From NCBI GenBank assembly GCA_023402505.1, contig JAEYGD010000304.1, positions 1 through 15,157 of the forward strand: a stretch of 15,157 bases of DNA, given 5' to 3'. The notes below the pieces were generated by a model. It was not told the DNA's origin and did no database searches. It saw only the letters and a program-made list of their open reading frames with translations. Both the position numbers and the translations under genes were made by a program. The stretch comes from Actinomycetes bacterium. GTDB lineage: Bacteria > Actinomycetota > Actinomycetes > Mycobacteriales > Micromonosporaceae. The number at the start of each line of letters is the position of its first letter. Position 1 is the stretch's first letter. Of the stretch, positions 1 to 5,858 are shown piece by piece.

Positions 1-2
1 GT

Positions 3-2507
3 CTAGAGCTGCCCCACGGCGGTGACCCGCACGACCGCGGCGCCCGCCTCGTCGGACGCCGCCAGGTCCACCTCGGCGCTGATGCCCCAGTCGTGGTCGC
101 CTTCGGGGTCGTCGAGTATCTGCCGTACGGTCCAGGTCGAGCCGCCCTGCTTGATCATCAGCAGCGCCGGTCCGCGCGCGTCCGGGCCGGTGCCGATCTC
201 CCCGTACGCCTCGAAGTACGGCTCCAGCGCCTCGGCCCACGCGTCGGCGTCCCACCCGTCGCCGGCGTCGAGTTCGCCGAGGAGGTCCCAGCGGCGCAGG
301 GCGGCCAGCTCCACCCGGCGGAACAGCGCGTTGCGCACCAGTACCCGGAACGCGCGGGTGTTGCGGGTCACCGCGGCCGGCCGGTCGTCCAGCGCGGCGG
401 CGACCTCCTCGACGTCGGACGGGTTGCGCAGCCGCTCCCACTCGTCGATGAGGCTGGAGTCGACCTGGCGGACCAGCTCGCCGAGCCACTCGATGAGGTC
501 GACCAGTTCCTCGGTCTTGGCGTCCTCGGGGACGGTCTGCCGCAGCGTCTTGTACGCGTCGGCGAGGTACCGCAGGACCAGGCCCTCGGAGCGGGACAGG
601 CCGTAGAACTGGACGTACTCGGTGAAGGTCATCGCCCGCTCGTACATGTCCCGGACGACGGACTTTGGGGAGAGCTGGTGGTCGGCCACCCAGGGGTGCC
701 CCTGCCGGTACATCTCGTACGCGCTGTCCAGCAGTTCCGCGAGCGGCTTCGGCCAGGTCACCTCGTCGAGCAGCTCCAGCCGCGCCTCGTACTCGATGCC
801 CTCGGCCTTCATCGCGGCGACCGCCTCGCCGCGGGCCTTGAACTGCTGCGCGGACAGCACCTGGCGGGGGTCGTCGAGGATCGACTCGATGACGCTGAGC
901 ACGTCCAGCGGGTAGGACGGGGACTCCCGGTCCAGCAGTTCGACGGCGGCGAGGGCGAGCGGTGACAGCGGCTGGTTGAGCGCGAAGTCGAGCTGGAGGT
1001 CGACGGTGAGCCGGACGCGGCGCCCGGTCTCGTCCGGTTCGGGCAGTTCCTCGACGACGCCCCCGGCGCGCAGCGCCCGGTAGATCGCGATGGCCCGGCG
1101 GATGTGCCGGCGCTGGGCGGCGCGGTCCTCGTGGTTGTCGGTCAGCAGGTGCCGCATGGCCGCGAACGCGTCGCCGGGCCGGCCGATGACGTTGAGCAGC
1201 ATCGAGTGGCTGACCTGGAAGCTGGAGGTCAGCGGCTCCGGTTCGGCCTCGACCAGGCGCTCGAAGGTGGGTTTGCCCCAGCCGATCGAGCCCTCCGGCG
1301 GCTTCTTGCGGACCACCTTGCGGCGCTTCTTCGGGTCGTCACCGGCCTTGGCGAGGGCCTTCTCGTTCTCGATGACGTGTTCCGGCGCCTGGACGACGAC
1401 CCGGCCGAGGGTGTCGAAGCCGGCCCGCCCCGCGCGCCCGGCGATCTGGTGGAACTCCCGTGCCTTGAGCAGCCGGGTACGCACCCCGTCGTACTTCGAC
1501 AGGCCGGTGAACAGGACGGTGCGGATCGGCACGTTGATGCCGACGCCGAGCGTGTCCGTACCGCAGATGACCTTGAGCAGCCCGGCCTGGGCGAGCGTCT
1601 CCACCAGGCGGCGGTACTTGGGCAGCATGCCCGCGTGGTGCACGCCGATGCCGTGCCGGACCAGCCGCGACAGCGTCTTGCCGAAGCCCGAGGTGAACCG
1701 GAAGTTGCCGATGGCCGCCGCGATCATGTCCTTCTCGGCCCGGGTGCAGACGTTGACGCTCATCAGCGCCTGCGCGCGTTCCAGCGCGGCGGCCTGGGTG
1801 AAGTGCACGACGTACACCGGGGCCTGCTTGGTCTCCAGCAGCTCCTCCAGGGTCTCGTGCAGGGGCGTCATCGCGTACGAGAAGAGGAGCGGGACCGGCC
1901 GCTCGGCGGTGCGGACGACGGCGGTCGGCCGGCCGGTACGTCGGGTGAGGTCGTCGACGAAGCGGGTGGTGTCACCGAGCGTCGCGGACATCAGGACGAA
2001 CTGCGCCTGCGGCAGCTCGATCAGCGGCACCTGCCAGGCCCAGCCGCGGTCCGGCTCGCTGTAGAAGTGGAACTCATCCATGATCACCTGGCCGACGTCG
2101 GCGCGGGCGCCCTCGCGCAGCGCCAGGTTGGCGAGGATCTCGGCGGTGCAGCAGATGACCGGGGCGTCCGGGTTGACGCTGGCGTCGCCGGTGAGCATGC
2201 CGACGTTGTCGGCGCCGAACACCTCGCAGAGCGCGAAGAACTTCTCCGACACCAGGGCCTTGATCGGCGCGGTGTAGAAGGTCGTCCGGTCGTCGGCCAG
2301 CGCGGCGAAGTGCGCCGCGATCGCGACCAGGCTCTTGCCCGAGCCGGTCGGCGTGTTCATGATCACGTTCGCGCCGGAGACGATCTCGATGACCGCCTCC
2401 TCCTGGTGGGGATAGAGGTCGAGGCCGCGCGCCGACGCCCAGCCGGCGAACGCGTCGTAGAGGGCGTCGGGGTCGGCGCTGGCCGGCAGCGCGGCGGTGA
2501 GTGTCAT
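3..2507 (-). CDS. DEAD/DEAH-box (Ski2-like) helicase with DUF3516-type C-terminus
   Basis: An 834-residue superfamily 2 ATP-dependent helicase, probably acting on RNA in the cytoplasm. Visible motifs in order: a Q-motif-like YPHQEEAV near 32-39, Walker A TPTGSGKS at 52-59, TAPIKALVSEK near 79-89, Walker B/motif II DEFH at 144-147, motif III SAT at 174-176, the motif IV-V region HHAGMLPKYRR and GTDTLGVGINVP near 290-327, and motif VI QIAGRAGRAG at 354-363. The remaining ~470 residues are helical, rich in Arg and Glu, and resemble the DUF3516 region of actinobacterial helicases. The ATG at 2507 places Walker A at the normal distance from the N-terminus. The gene is complete, with its TAG stop at the left edge of the window. 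trmB lies 76 bp upstream on the same strand. Substrate and pathway cannot be read from the sequence; family members are related to Ski2/Mtr4 RNA helicases. Confidence 0.93.
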   Translation of the reverse strand: MTLTAALPASADPDALYDAFAGWASARGLDLYPHQEEAVIEIVSGANVIMNTPTGSGKSLVAIAAHFAALADDRTTFYTAPIKALVSEKFFALCEVFGADNVGMLTGDASVNPDAPVICCTAEILANLALREGARADVGQVIMDEFHFYSEPDRGWAWQVPLIELPQAQFVLMSATLGDTTRFVDDLTRRTGRPTAVVRTAERPVPLLFSYAMTPLHETLEELLETKQAPVYVVHFTQAAALERAQALMSVNVCTRAEKDMIAAAIGNFRFTSGFGKTLSRLVRHGIGVHHAGMLPKYRRLVETLAQAGLLKVICGTDTLGVGINVPIRTVLFTGLSKYDGVRTRLLKAREFHQIAGRAGRAGFDTLGRVVVQAPEHVIENEKALAKAGDDPKKRRKVVRKKPPEGSIGWGKPTFERLVEAEPEPLTSSFQVSHSMLLNVIGRPGDAFAAMRHLLTDNHEDRAAQRRHIRRAIAIYRALRAGGVVEELPEPDETGRRVRLTVDLQLDFALNQPLSPLALAAVELLDRESPSYPLDVLSVIESILDDPRQVLSAQQFKARGEAVAAMKAEGIEYEARLELLDEVTWPKPLAELLDSAYEMYRQGHPWVADHQLSPKSVVRDMYERAMTFTEYVQFYGLSRSEGLVLRYLADAYKTLRQTVPEDAKTEELVDLIEWLGELVRQVDSSLIDEWERLRNPSDVEEVAAALDDRPAAVTRNTRAFRVLVRNALFRRVELAALRRWDLLGELDAGDGWDADAWAEALEPYFEAYGEIGTGPDARGPALLMIKQGGSTWTVRQILDDPEGDHDWGISAEVDLAASDEAGAAVVRVTAVGQL

Positions 2508-2560
2508 GGCGCGTCCATGGTGCCCGGACCAAGACCGTTCGCGCCAACCGGGGTCACGCG

Positions 2561-2576
2561 CCCGGCACCCGCCGGG
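2561..2576 (-). terminator. Short GC hairpin after trmB
   Basis: A perfect 6-bp stem, CCCGGC / GCCGGG, with a 4-nt loop starts 7 nt beyond the trmB stop in the direction of transcription, 54 nt before the helicase start. There is no U-tract, which is common in high-GC actinobacteria. It may be an attenuating or I-type terminator, or chance in GC-rich DNA. Confidence 0.35.
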
Positions 2577-2583
2577 GGAGGGG

Positions 2584-3291
2584 TCAGCGGCGGCGGTAGA
2601 TCAGATCGGCGACCGGGCGGCCGGCGGTCAGGGCGCGGCGCTCGAACTTCGTGACCGGGCGGTGCGCGGGGCGCGGGGCGAAGCCGTCGTGGACGTTCAC
2701 CAGCCCCGGGTCGGCGTCGAGGGTCGTCCGCATCGCCTCGGCGTACTCGGCCCAGTCCGTCGCGCAGTGCAACGTCCCGCCGGGGGCCAACCGCGAGCGC
2801 AGCAGGGCGACGTGGGCCGGCTGGATGATCCGCCGCTTGTGGTGCCGGGCCTTCGGCCACGGGTCGGGGAAGAACACGTGCACCGCGTCCAGATACGCCT
2901 CGGGCAGGCCGCTGACCAGGTCCAACGCGTCGCCCTGAGCCACCCGGACGTTGCCCAGACCGTGCCGGTCCACCAGGTCGAGGAGGTTGGCGATTCCGGG
3001 CGTGTGCACCTCGACCGCCAGATAGTCTCGATCCGGGTCGGCGGCTGCCATCGCGGCGGTGGTGTCGCCCATCCCGGAACCGATCTCCAGCACCAGCGGG
3101 GCGCGGCGGGGGAACAGACCGGCCGGGTCGACGGGCGTGCCGGGCAGGTCCGCGACGGTCAGGCCGTACCGCGGCCAGAGCCGCTCCAGCGCCGCGGTCT
3201 GGCGGGCGGTCATCCGGCCGCGGCGCGGGTGGAAGGTGCGGATGCTCCGCGCGGTCGCGGTCGCGGTGGCGTGGGAGTCGGTGGCGGTCAC
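2584..3291 (-). CDS. trmB: tRNA (guanine-N7-)-methyltransferase
   Basis: TrmB transfers a methyl group from SAM to N7 of G46 in the variable loop of tRNAs. From the chosen GTG at 3291 the product is 235 residues, normal for the family. The N-terminal signature IRTFHPRRGRMT lies at 17-28. SAM-binding motif I LVLEIGSGMGD is at 66-76, the acidic loop VEVHTPG at 93-99, and the family hallmark VFFPDPWPKARHHKRR at 139-154. ATDWAEYAEAM at 177-187 and KFERRA at 215-220 are also present. The frame stays open upstream to 3513, but that extension is low-complexity Arg/Pro and overlaps the promoter region of the divergent gene, so GTG 3291 is preferred because it places the RTF-P-RRGR signature close to the N-terminus, where it is expected. 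The ribosome-binding site is weak (GGA). The gene is divergent from the secreted protein gene at 3420 and cotranscription with the helicase is plausible. Confidence 0.95.
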   Translation of the reverse strand: MTATDSHATATATARSIRTFHPRRGRMTARQTAALERLWPRYGLTVADLPGTPVDPAGLFPRRAPLVLEIGSGMGDTTAAMAAADPDRDYLAVEVHTPGIANLLDLVDRHGLGNVRVAQGDALDLVSGLPEAYLDAVHVFFPDPWPKARHHKRRIIQPAHVALLRSRLAPGGTLHCATDWAEYAEAMRTTLDADPGLVNVHDGFAPRPAHRPVTKFERRALTAGRPVADLIYRRR

Positions 3292-3419
3292 AGCGATCCG
3301 AGCGTACGCGAGGACCGCGCCGGATCGGATGTGATGTGCGACGGGGGATGGGAGAATCCACCCGTACGGCAGGCCGGGCGTCTGTGGTGCCCGGCTCGGC
3401 GCGCCGGGAGGGGGTTGTG

Positions 3420-3953
3420 ATGGCGGTGACCCGCGGTTCCCTCGCGCTGTCGGTCGCGGCCGCGATCGCCGGCCCGCTGTTCGCCGTCGCGCCCGCGCTG
3501 GCCGCGCCCGCACCGTCGGGTGCGCCGCAGCCGCAGCCGCAGAACGTCTTCGTCGAGGTGAGCCCGAGCACCGTCGAGCCCGGCTTCCTGGTCGGCATCC
3601 GCGCGAGCTGCCGGGACAACTCCGTCCCGGCCGTCGTGTGGTCCGACGCGTTCGGGCGGGTCCAGGTACGGCCGCAGAACGGGCTGCTGACCGCGGCGCC
3701 GATGGTGCGGGAGCGCACCCTGGCCGGCAACTACCGGGTCAAGCTGGAGTGCCGGGGCGGGGAGAGCGCGTCGACGATGCTCCAGGTCGTCAAGTCGGTC
3801 CGGCCCAGCCGGGGACCGGCCACCGGGTTCGGTGGCGCGGCCGGCGACATGGCCGGCGGGCTGCTGGTGCCGGGCGGGGTCGCGTTGACCGTGACCGGCC
3901 TGGTGGTGTGGATCGTGTCCGTCCGCCGGCCCCGTGGCGCCGCCCGCCGCTGA
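3420..3953 (+). CDS. Secreted, C-terminally membrane-anchored protein; sortase partner candidate
   Basis: Small exported protein of 177 residues with no recognised family name. Residues 1-28 form a Sec signal peptide (basic MAVTRG start, hydrophobic core, likely cleavage after ALA near 28), followed by a Pro/Ala/Gln linker. Residues 42-125 look like a single beta-rich, possibly Ig-like domain, with Cys64 (ASCRDN) and Cys111 (LECRGG) positioned for a disulfide. The C-terminus reads RGPATGFGG (131-139), a hydrophobic segment at about 146-168, then RRPRGAARR, which is the layout of a cell-wall sorting signal although the LPXTG motif itself is absent. The ATG at 3420 follows a strong GGGAGGGGG purine run; a GTG directly before it (3417) is an alternative. 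The class F sortase starts 8 nt after the stop, so the two probably form an operon. It is likely a surface protein; substrate status is inferred. Confidence 0.85.
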   Translation: MAVTRGSLALSVAAAIAGPLFAVAPALAAPAPSGAPQPQPQNVFVEVSPSTVEPGFLVGIRASCRDNSVPAVVWSDAFGRVQVRPQNGLLTAAPMVRERTLAGNYRVKLECRGGESASTMLQVVKSVRPSRGPATGFGGAAGDMAGGLLVPGGVALTVTGLVVWIVSVRRPRGAARR

Positions 3954-3960
3954 CCCGACG

Positions 3961-4614
3961 ATGGCCCCCTCCCGCGCTTCCCAGCCGACCGCCCGAGCGG
4001 CGGGGCGCCGCCCGTGGTCGATCCCCCTCGCGGTGGTGCTGGTGCTGGTCGGGGTCTTCGCCACCGGCGCCGGGCTGGGCCGGACCGTCGGCCCGCTGGA
4101 CTGGGCGACCACCGGCGCGGACCGGCCGGCCCAGGAGCGGGCGGGGCTGACCGCCAGCCGTCCGGTCCGCCTCGCCGTACCGGCCATCGAGATCTCCGCG
4201 CCGGTGGAGCCGGTGGGCCAGGCCCGGGACGGGACGATCGCCGTACCGCCGCTGGAGCGCGCCGACGAGACCGGCTGGTACGACCGCGGCCCGACGCCCG
4301 GCGAGCCGGGTGCCGCCGTCATCGTCGGGCACGTCGACACCAAGCGCGGGCCCTCGGTCTTCTACGACCTGCACAAGCTGCGCCCGGGCGACCCGATCGA
4401 GGTGACCCGCGCCGACGGGTCGGTGGTGGAGTTCCGGGTCGACTCGGTGGAGAACTTCCCCAAGGACCGGCTCCCCGCCGACCGGGTGTACGGCGACGAC
4501 GGCAAGCCCACGCTGGCCCTCATCACCTGCGGCGGTGACTGGGTGGGTGGCCGCACCGGTTACGCCGACAACGTCATCGCCTTCGCCACGATGACCACCT
4601 CCCGCAAAACCTGA
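3961..4614 (+). CDS. Class F sortase
   Basis: Membrane-anchored transpeptidase of the sortase superfamily. From ATG 3961 it is 217 residues: a short basic N-terminus, one transmembrane segment at about 20-40, a Pro/Ala linker, then the sortase barrel. The catalytic triad is visible: His124 in VIVGHVDT, Cys190 in LALITCGG, and Arg198 in GGRTGYADNVI. The motif VRLAVPAIEISAPVEPVG and the segment GWYDRGPTPGEPGAAVIVGHVD are typical of the actinobacterial class E/F type. An in-frame GTG at 3934 would add nine residues and overlap the previous gene by 20 nt; neither start has a clear Shine-Dalgarno, and 3961 is chosen because it avoids the overlap. It is paired with the secreted protein just upstream, which is the obvious candidate substrate. 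The cell-wall target is unknown. Confidence 0.93.
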   Translation: MAPSRASQPTARAAGRRPWSIPLAVVLVLVGVFATGAGLGRTVGPLDWATTGADRPAQERAGLTASRPVRLAVPAIEISAPVEPVGQARDGTIAVPPLERADETGWYDRGPTPGEPGAAVIVGHVDTKRGPSVFYDLHKLRPGDPIEVTRADGSVVEFRVDSVENFPKDRLPADRVYGDDGKPTLALITCGGDWVGGRTGYADNVIAFATMTTSRKT

Positions 4615-4673
4615 CCCCCGGCCCCCGGCCCCTCCGCCCTGACCCCTCCGGCGCGACCCCTGGCCCTCCGCGC

Positions 4674-4728
4674 GATCATGAAGTTGGCGGGTCAGGAACG
4701 GACGAAACGACCCGCCAACTTCATGATC
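4674..4728. repeat. Dispersed palindromic repeat, copy 1
   Basis: A perfect 20-bp inverted repeat: left arm GATCATGAAGTTGGCGGGTC at 4674-4693, right arm 4709-4728, with a 15-nt loop. It lies between convergent genes (sortase ending at 4614 and mhuD ending at 4727), and the right arm overlaps the last base of the mhuD TGA stop. A second copy is at 6760-6816. It could act as a bidirectional terminator or 3'-end stabiliser, although no U-tract follows on either strand. The preceding 4615-4670 is a C-rich low-complexity stretch with no gene. Confidence 0.9.
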
Positions 4729-5047
4729 AGCGCGACGGGGTGACGGACTGGATCACCTCGAACTCGAGCAGGGTGGCGCCGGACGCCACCGGCTTGCGGG
4801 GCTGCTCGCCCGGGGCGGTGGCGTGGGCGGCGCGGGACGGGCCGGCGGCCCAGGCCTGGTACGCCTCTTCGCTCTCCCAGCGGGTGTACACGAAGTAGCG
4901 GTTCTCACCGGCGACCGGGCGCAGCAGCTCGAAGCCGAGGAAACCGGGGGACTTCTCCACCGCGCCGGCCCGGGCCGCGAACCGCTTCTCCAGTTCCTCG
5001 CCCGCACCGGGTGGGACGTCGATCGCGTTGATCTTCACGACTGCCAT
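4727..5047 (-). CDS. mhuD: MhuD-like heme-degrading monooxygenase (ABM fold)
   Basis: A 106-residue cytoplasmic protein of the antibiotic-biosynthesis-monooxygenase fold, very like Mycobacterium tuberculosis MhuD, which breaks open heme to release iron. The conserved opening VVKINAIDVPPGAGEELEKRFA, the central SPGFLGFELLRPVAGENRYFVYTRWES (here broken at 33-59) and the C-terminal GATLLEFEV all fit. The residues known to matter in MhuD are in register: Asn7, Arg22, Trp66 and His75 (heme ligand). The ATG at 5047 follows GGTGGAG and gives the expected family length. The stop codon abuts palindrome copy 1. A small GntR-type gene lies 60 bp upstream on the same strand, so the two could share a transcript. 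No heme-import or siderophore gene is nearby. The function assignment rests on family resemblance recalled from memory, but it is strong. Confidence 0.88.
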   Translation of the reverse strand: MAVVKINAIDVPPGAGEELEKRFAARAGAVEKSPGFLGFELLRPVAGENRYFVYTRWESEEAYQAWAAGPSRAAHATAPGEQPRKPVASGATLLEFEVIQSVTPSR

Positions 5048-5107
5048 GACTCCACCCTAGTCACGCCGCGCGGAGCCGCCCGCTCGGATTGGTGGGGCCT
5101 GGTCGCC

Positions 5108-5332
5108 CTACTCCGCTTCGTTGACGAACACGCCCTGGCCCTGTTGTCCGTAGATGAGGTTGCGGGCGTGAAGCTCCTTCACCGCCCGGTAGGCCGTCGA
5201 CCGCGCGACGTTGTACAGCTCGCCGATCTCCGAGACCGACGGGAGTTGCTGGCCCGGCGCGTACTCGCCGGAACGGATCTTGTGCTCGATGTCGTCTGCG
5301 ACGCGGCGGTAGTGGGGTGGTCTCGTGGGCAT
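5108..5332 (-). CDS. Minimal GntR-type winged-helix regulator
   Basis: A 74-residue DNA-binding protein consisting of little more than a GntR N-terminal domain. YRRVADDIEHKIRSGEYAPGQQLPS (split here at 8-32) is the GntR helix-1/2 signature, the helix-turn-helix covers about 32-51 (SVSEIGELYNVARSTAYRAV), and the wing is GQQGQGVFV at 62-70. No effector-binding or oligomerisation domain (FCD, UTRA or aminotransferase-like) follows; the protein stops right after the wing. The ATG at 5332 has AGGAG eight nucleotides upstream. A 9-bp dyad (5329-5337 / 5358-5366) encloses both the start codon and this ribosome-binding site. It is divergent from the 66-aa gene at 5585, and palindromic boxes cover the promoter between them, so it is most simply a local repressor. 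Its composition is less GC-rich than its neighbours. Confidence 0.88.
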   Translation of the reverse strand: MPTRPPHYRRVADDIEHKIRSGEYAPGQQLPSVSEIGELYNVARSTAYRAVKELHARNLIYGQQGQGVFVNEAE

Positions 5333-5366
5333 GATCGGCTCTCCTGGACTTCAGCAGCGATCATGC
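5329..5366 (-). promoter_or_regulatory. Dyad enclosing the gntR start codon and RBS
   Basis: GCATGATCG at 5329-5337 and CGATCATGC at 5358-5366 are perfect inverted repeats separated by 20 nt. In the minus-strand mRNA the ATG lies inside the 3' arm and the AGGAG ribosome-binding site lies in the loop. The hairpin could occlude translation, or the dyad could be a protein-binding site for autoregulation. The pairing is seen directly; the role is inferred. Confidence 0.6.
5332..5356. repeat. Direct repeat, copy 1 (gntR RBS region)
   Basis: TGATCGG, then two bases, then CTCCTGGACTTCAGCA. The same sequence recurs at 5462-5487 with three bases between the blocks. On the minus strand this copy is the gntR ribosome-binding region (CCAGGAG...), and the homology between copies stops at the A of the ATG. 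Confidence 0.85.
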
Positions 5367-5412
5367 TTCCAGTCCGAACCTGACCGGGACAAGCCGACAT
5401 CCGTGCAAAGCC

Positions 5413-5462
5413 GAGACAGTGAGAACTTGACTACACTGAGACAGTAGATACAGTGAGACAGT
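5413..5462. promoter_or_regulatory. Iterated GAGACAGT operator boxes
   Basis: GAGACAGT occurs three times: 5413-5420, 5438-5445 and 5455-5462. The middle box is a perfect palindrome ACTG-AGA-CAGT (5435-5445), the third is AGTG-AGA-CAGT (5452-5462, one mismatch), and the first is a half-site. They lie upstream of the -35, inside the spacer, and across the -10/start point of the plus-strand promoter, which is a classic repressor layout. The neighbouring GntR-type protein is the likely binder (inference). Confidence 0.65.
5427..5454 (+). promoter_or_regulatory. Sigma-70-like promoter for the 66-aa gene
   Basis: A -35 element TTGACT (5427-5432) and a -10 element TACAGT (5449-5454) are separated by 16 nt, in an AT-rich pocket of otherwise GC-rich DNA. 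Transcription would start near 5461, leaving a leader of about 125 nt before the GTG at 5585. Palindromic boxes overlap both elements. Confidence 0.6.
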
Positions 5463-5487
5463 GATCGGATGCTCCTGGACTTCAGCA
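5462..5487. repeat. Direct repeat, copy 2 (orphan RBS-like segment)
   Basis: TGATCGG, three bases, then CTCCTGGACTTCAGCA, matching 5332-5356. Read on the minus strand it carries the same AGGAG as the gntR translation start, but diverges where the start codon should be (GATCAC rather than GATCATG). It sits at the start of the plus-strand leader. An 8-bp stem with one G-U pair (5488-5495 / 5511-5518) follows it. Confidence 0.85.
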
Positions 5488-5584
5488 CTCCTGAGCTATC
5501 CGGTCGGCCGCTCAGGGGGAGCACGACGCAGGGACTCTGCCCCCTTGGGCGGTGCCTGCTCATGTCGTTCGGAGGTCGCCTACC

Positions 5585-5785
5585 GTGCCGATCGATGAAC
5601 CGGTATCCACCGCAGACATCCTGTTCGCCGCGCACCGAATCCTGGAGGTCCACTGGACGCGGGCACTCGACAGTCCCTGGCGAGCAGGGGGATGCCTGCA
5701 ATGCCGAGGGCGGAACGGCTGCCGTCAGCTGGACTGGGCGCTGGAAATCGTGGCGGATGCCGTATCGGTCATGTTCCAGAAGTAG
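5585..5785 (+). CDS. Small cysteine-containing protein, unknown function
   Basis: 66 residues, family not recognised. The GTG at 5585 is chosen because CGGAGG ends nine nucleotides upstream; an in-frame GTG at 5552 lacks a comparable site. The protein has a helical N-terminal half (STADILFAAHRILEVHW, 8-24), a cysteine cluster Cys37-x2-Cys40-x5-Cys46 in GGCLQCRGRNGC, and a second helix QLDWALEIVADAVSVMFQ (48-65). The cluster could bind a metal with His17 or His23 as fourth ligand, but this is a guess. It is preceded by a good promoter covered with repeat boxes and is divergent from the tiny GntR-type gene. Codon use includes GTA, GAA and TCG codons that are less common in the flanking genes, and GC is visibly lower. 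Small regulator plus small Cys-protein pairs of this kind occur in actinomycete mobile elements, but no integrase is present here. Confidence 0.7.
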   Translation: MPIDEPVSTADILFAAHRILEVHWTRALDSPWRAGGCLQCRGRNGCRQLDWALEIVADAVSVMFQK

Positions 5786-5858
5786 CGTCCGCTCGTGGAT
5801 CGTCGGTCGACGACCGTCACCGGCGCCGTACAGCCCGAAGCCCGCGTCTACGGCCTGC

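Noticed and set aside
1104..2654. 516-residue plus-strand frame antisense to the helicase
   Set aside because: Composition is that of a reverse shadow; the opposite strand carries all helicase motifs.
5351..5701. 116-residue minus-strand frame upstream of gntR
   Set aside because: It is antisense to the 66-aa gene and its promoter, with no ribosome-binding site or domain.
5108..5785. Complete integrative element
   Set aside because: No integrase, excisionase, replication or transfer gene, tRNA gene or att-like repeat flanks the small module.
5798..5815. Terminator between the 66-aa gene and xthA
   Set aside because: Only a 5-bp stem (CGGTC/GACCG) with a 3-nt loop and no T-tract; too weak to list.
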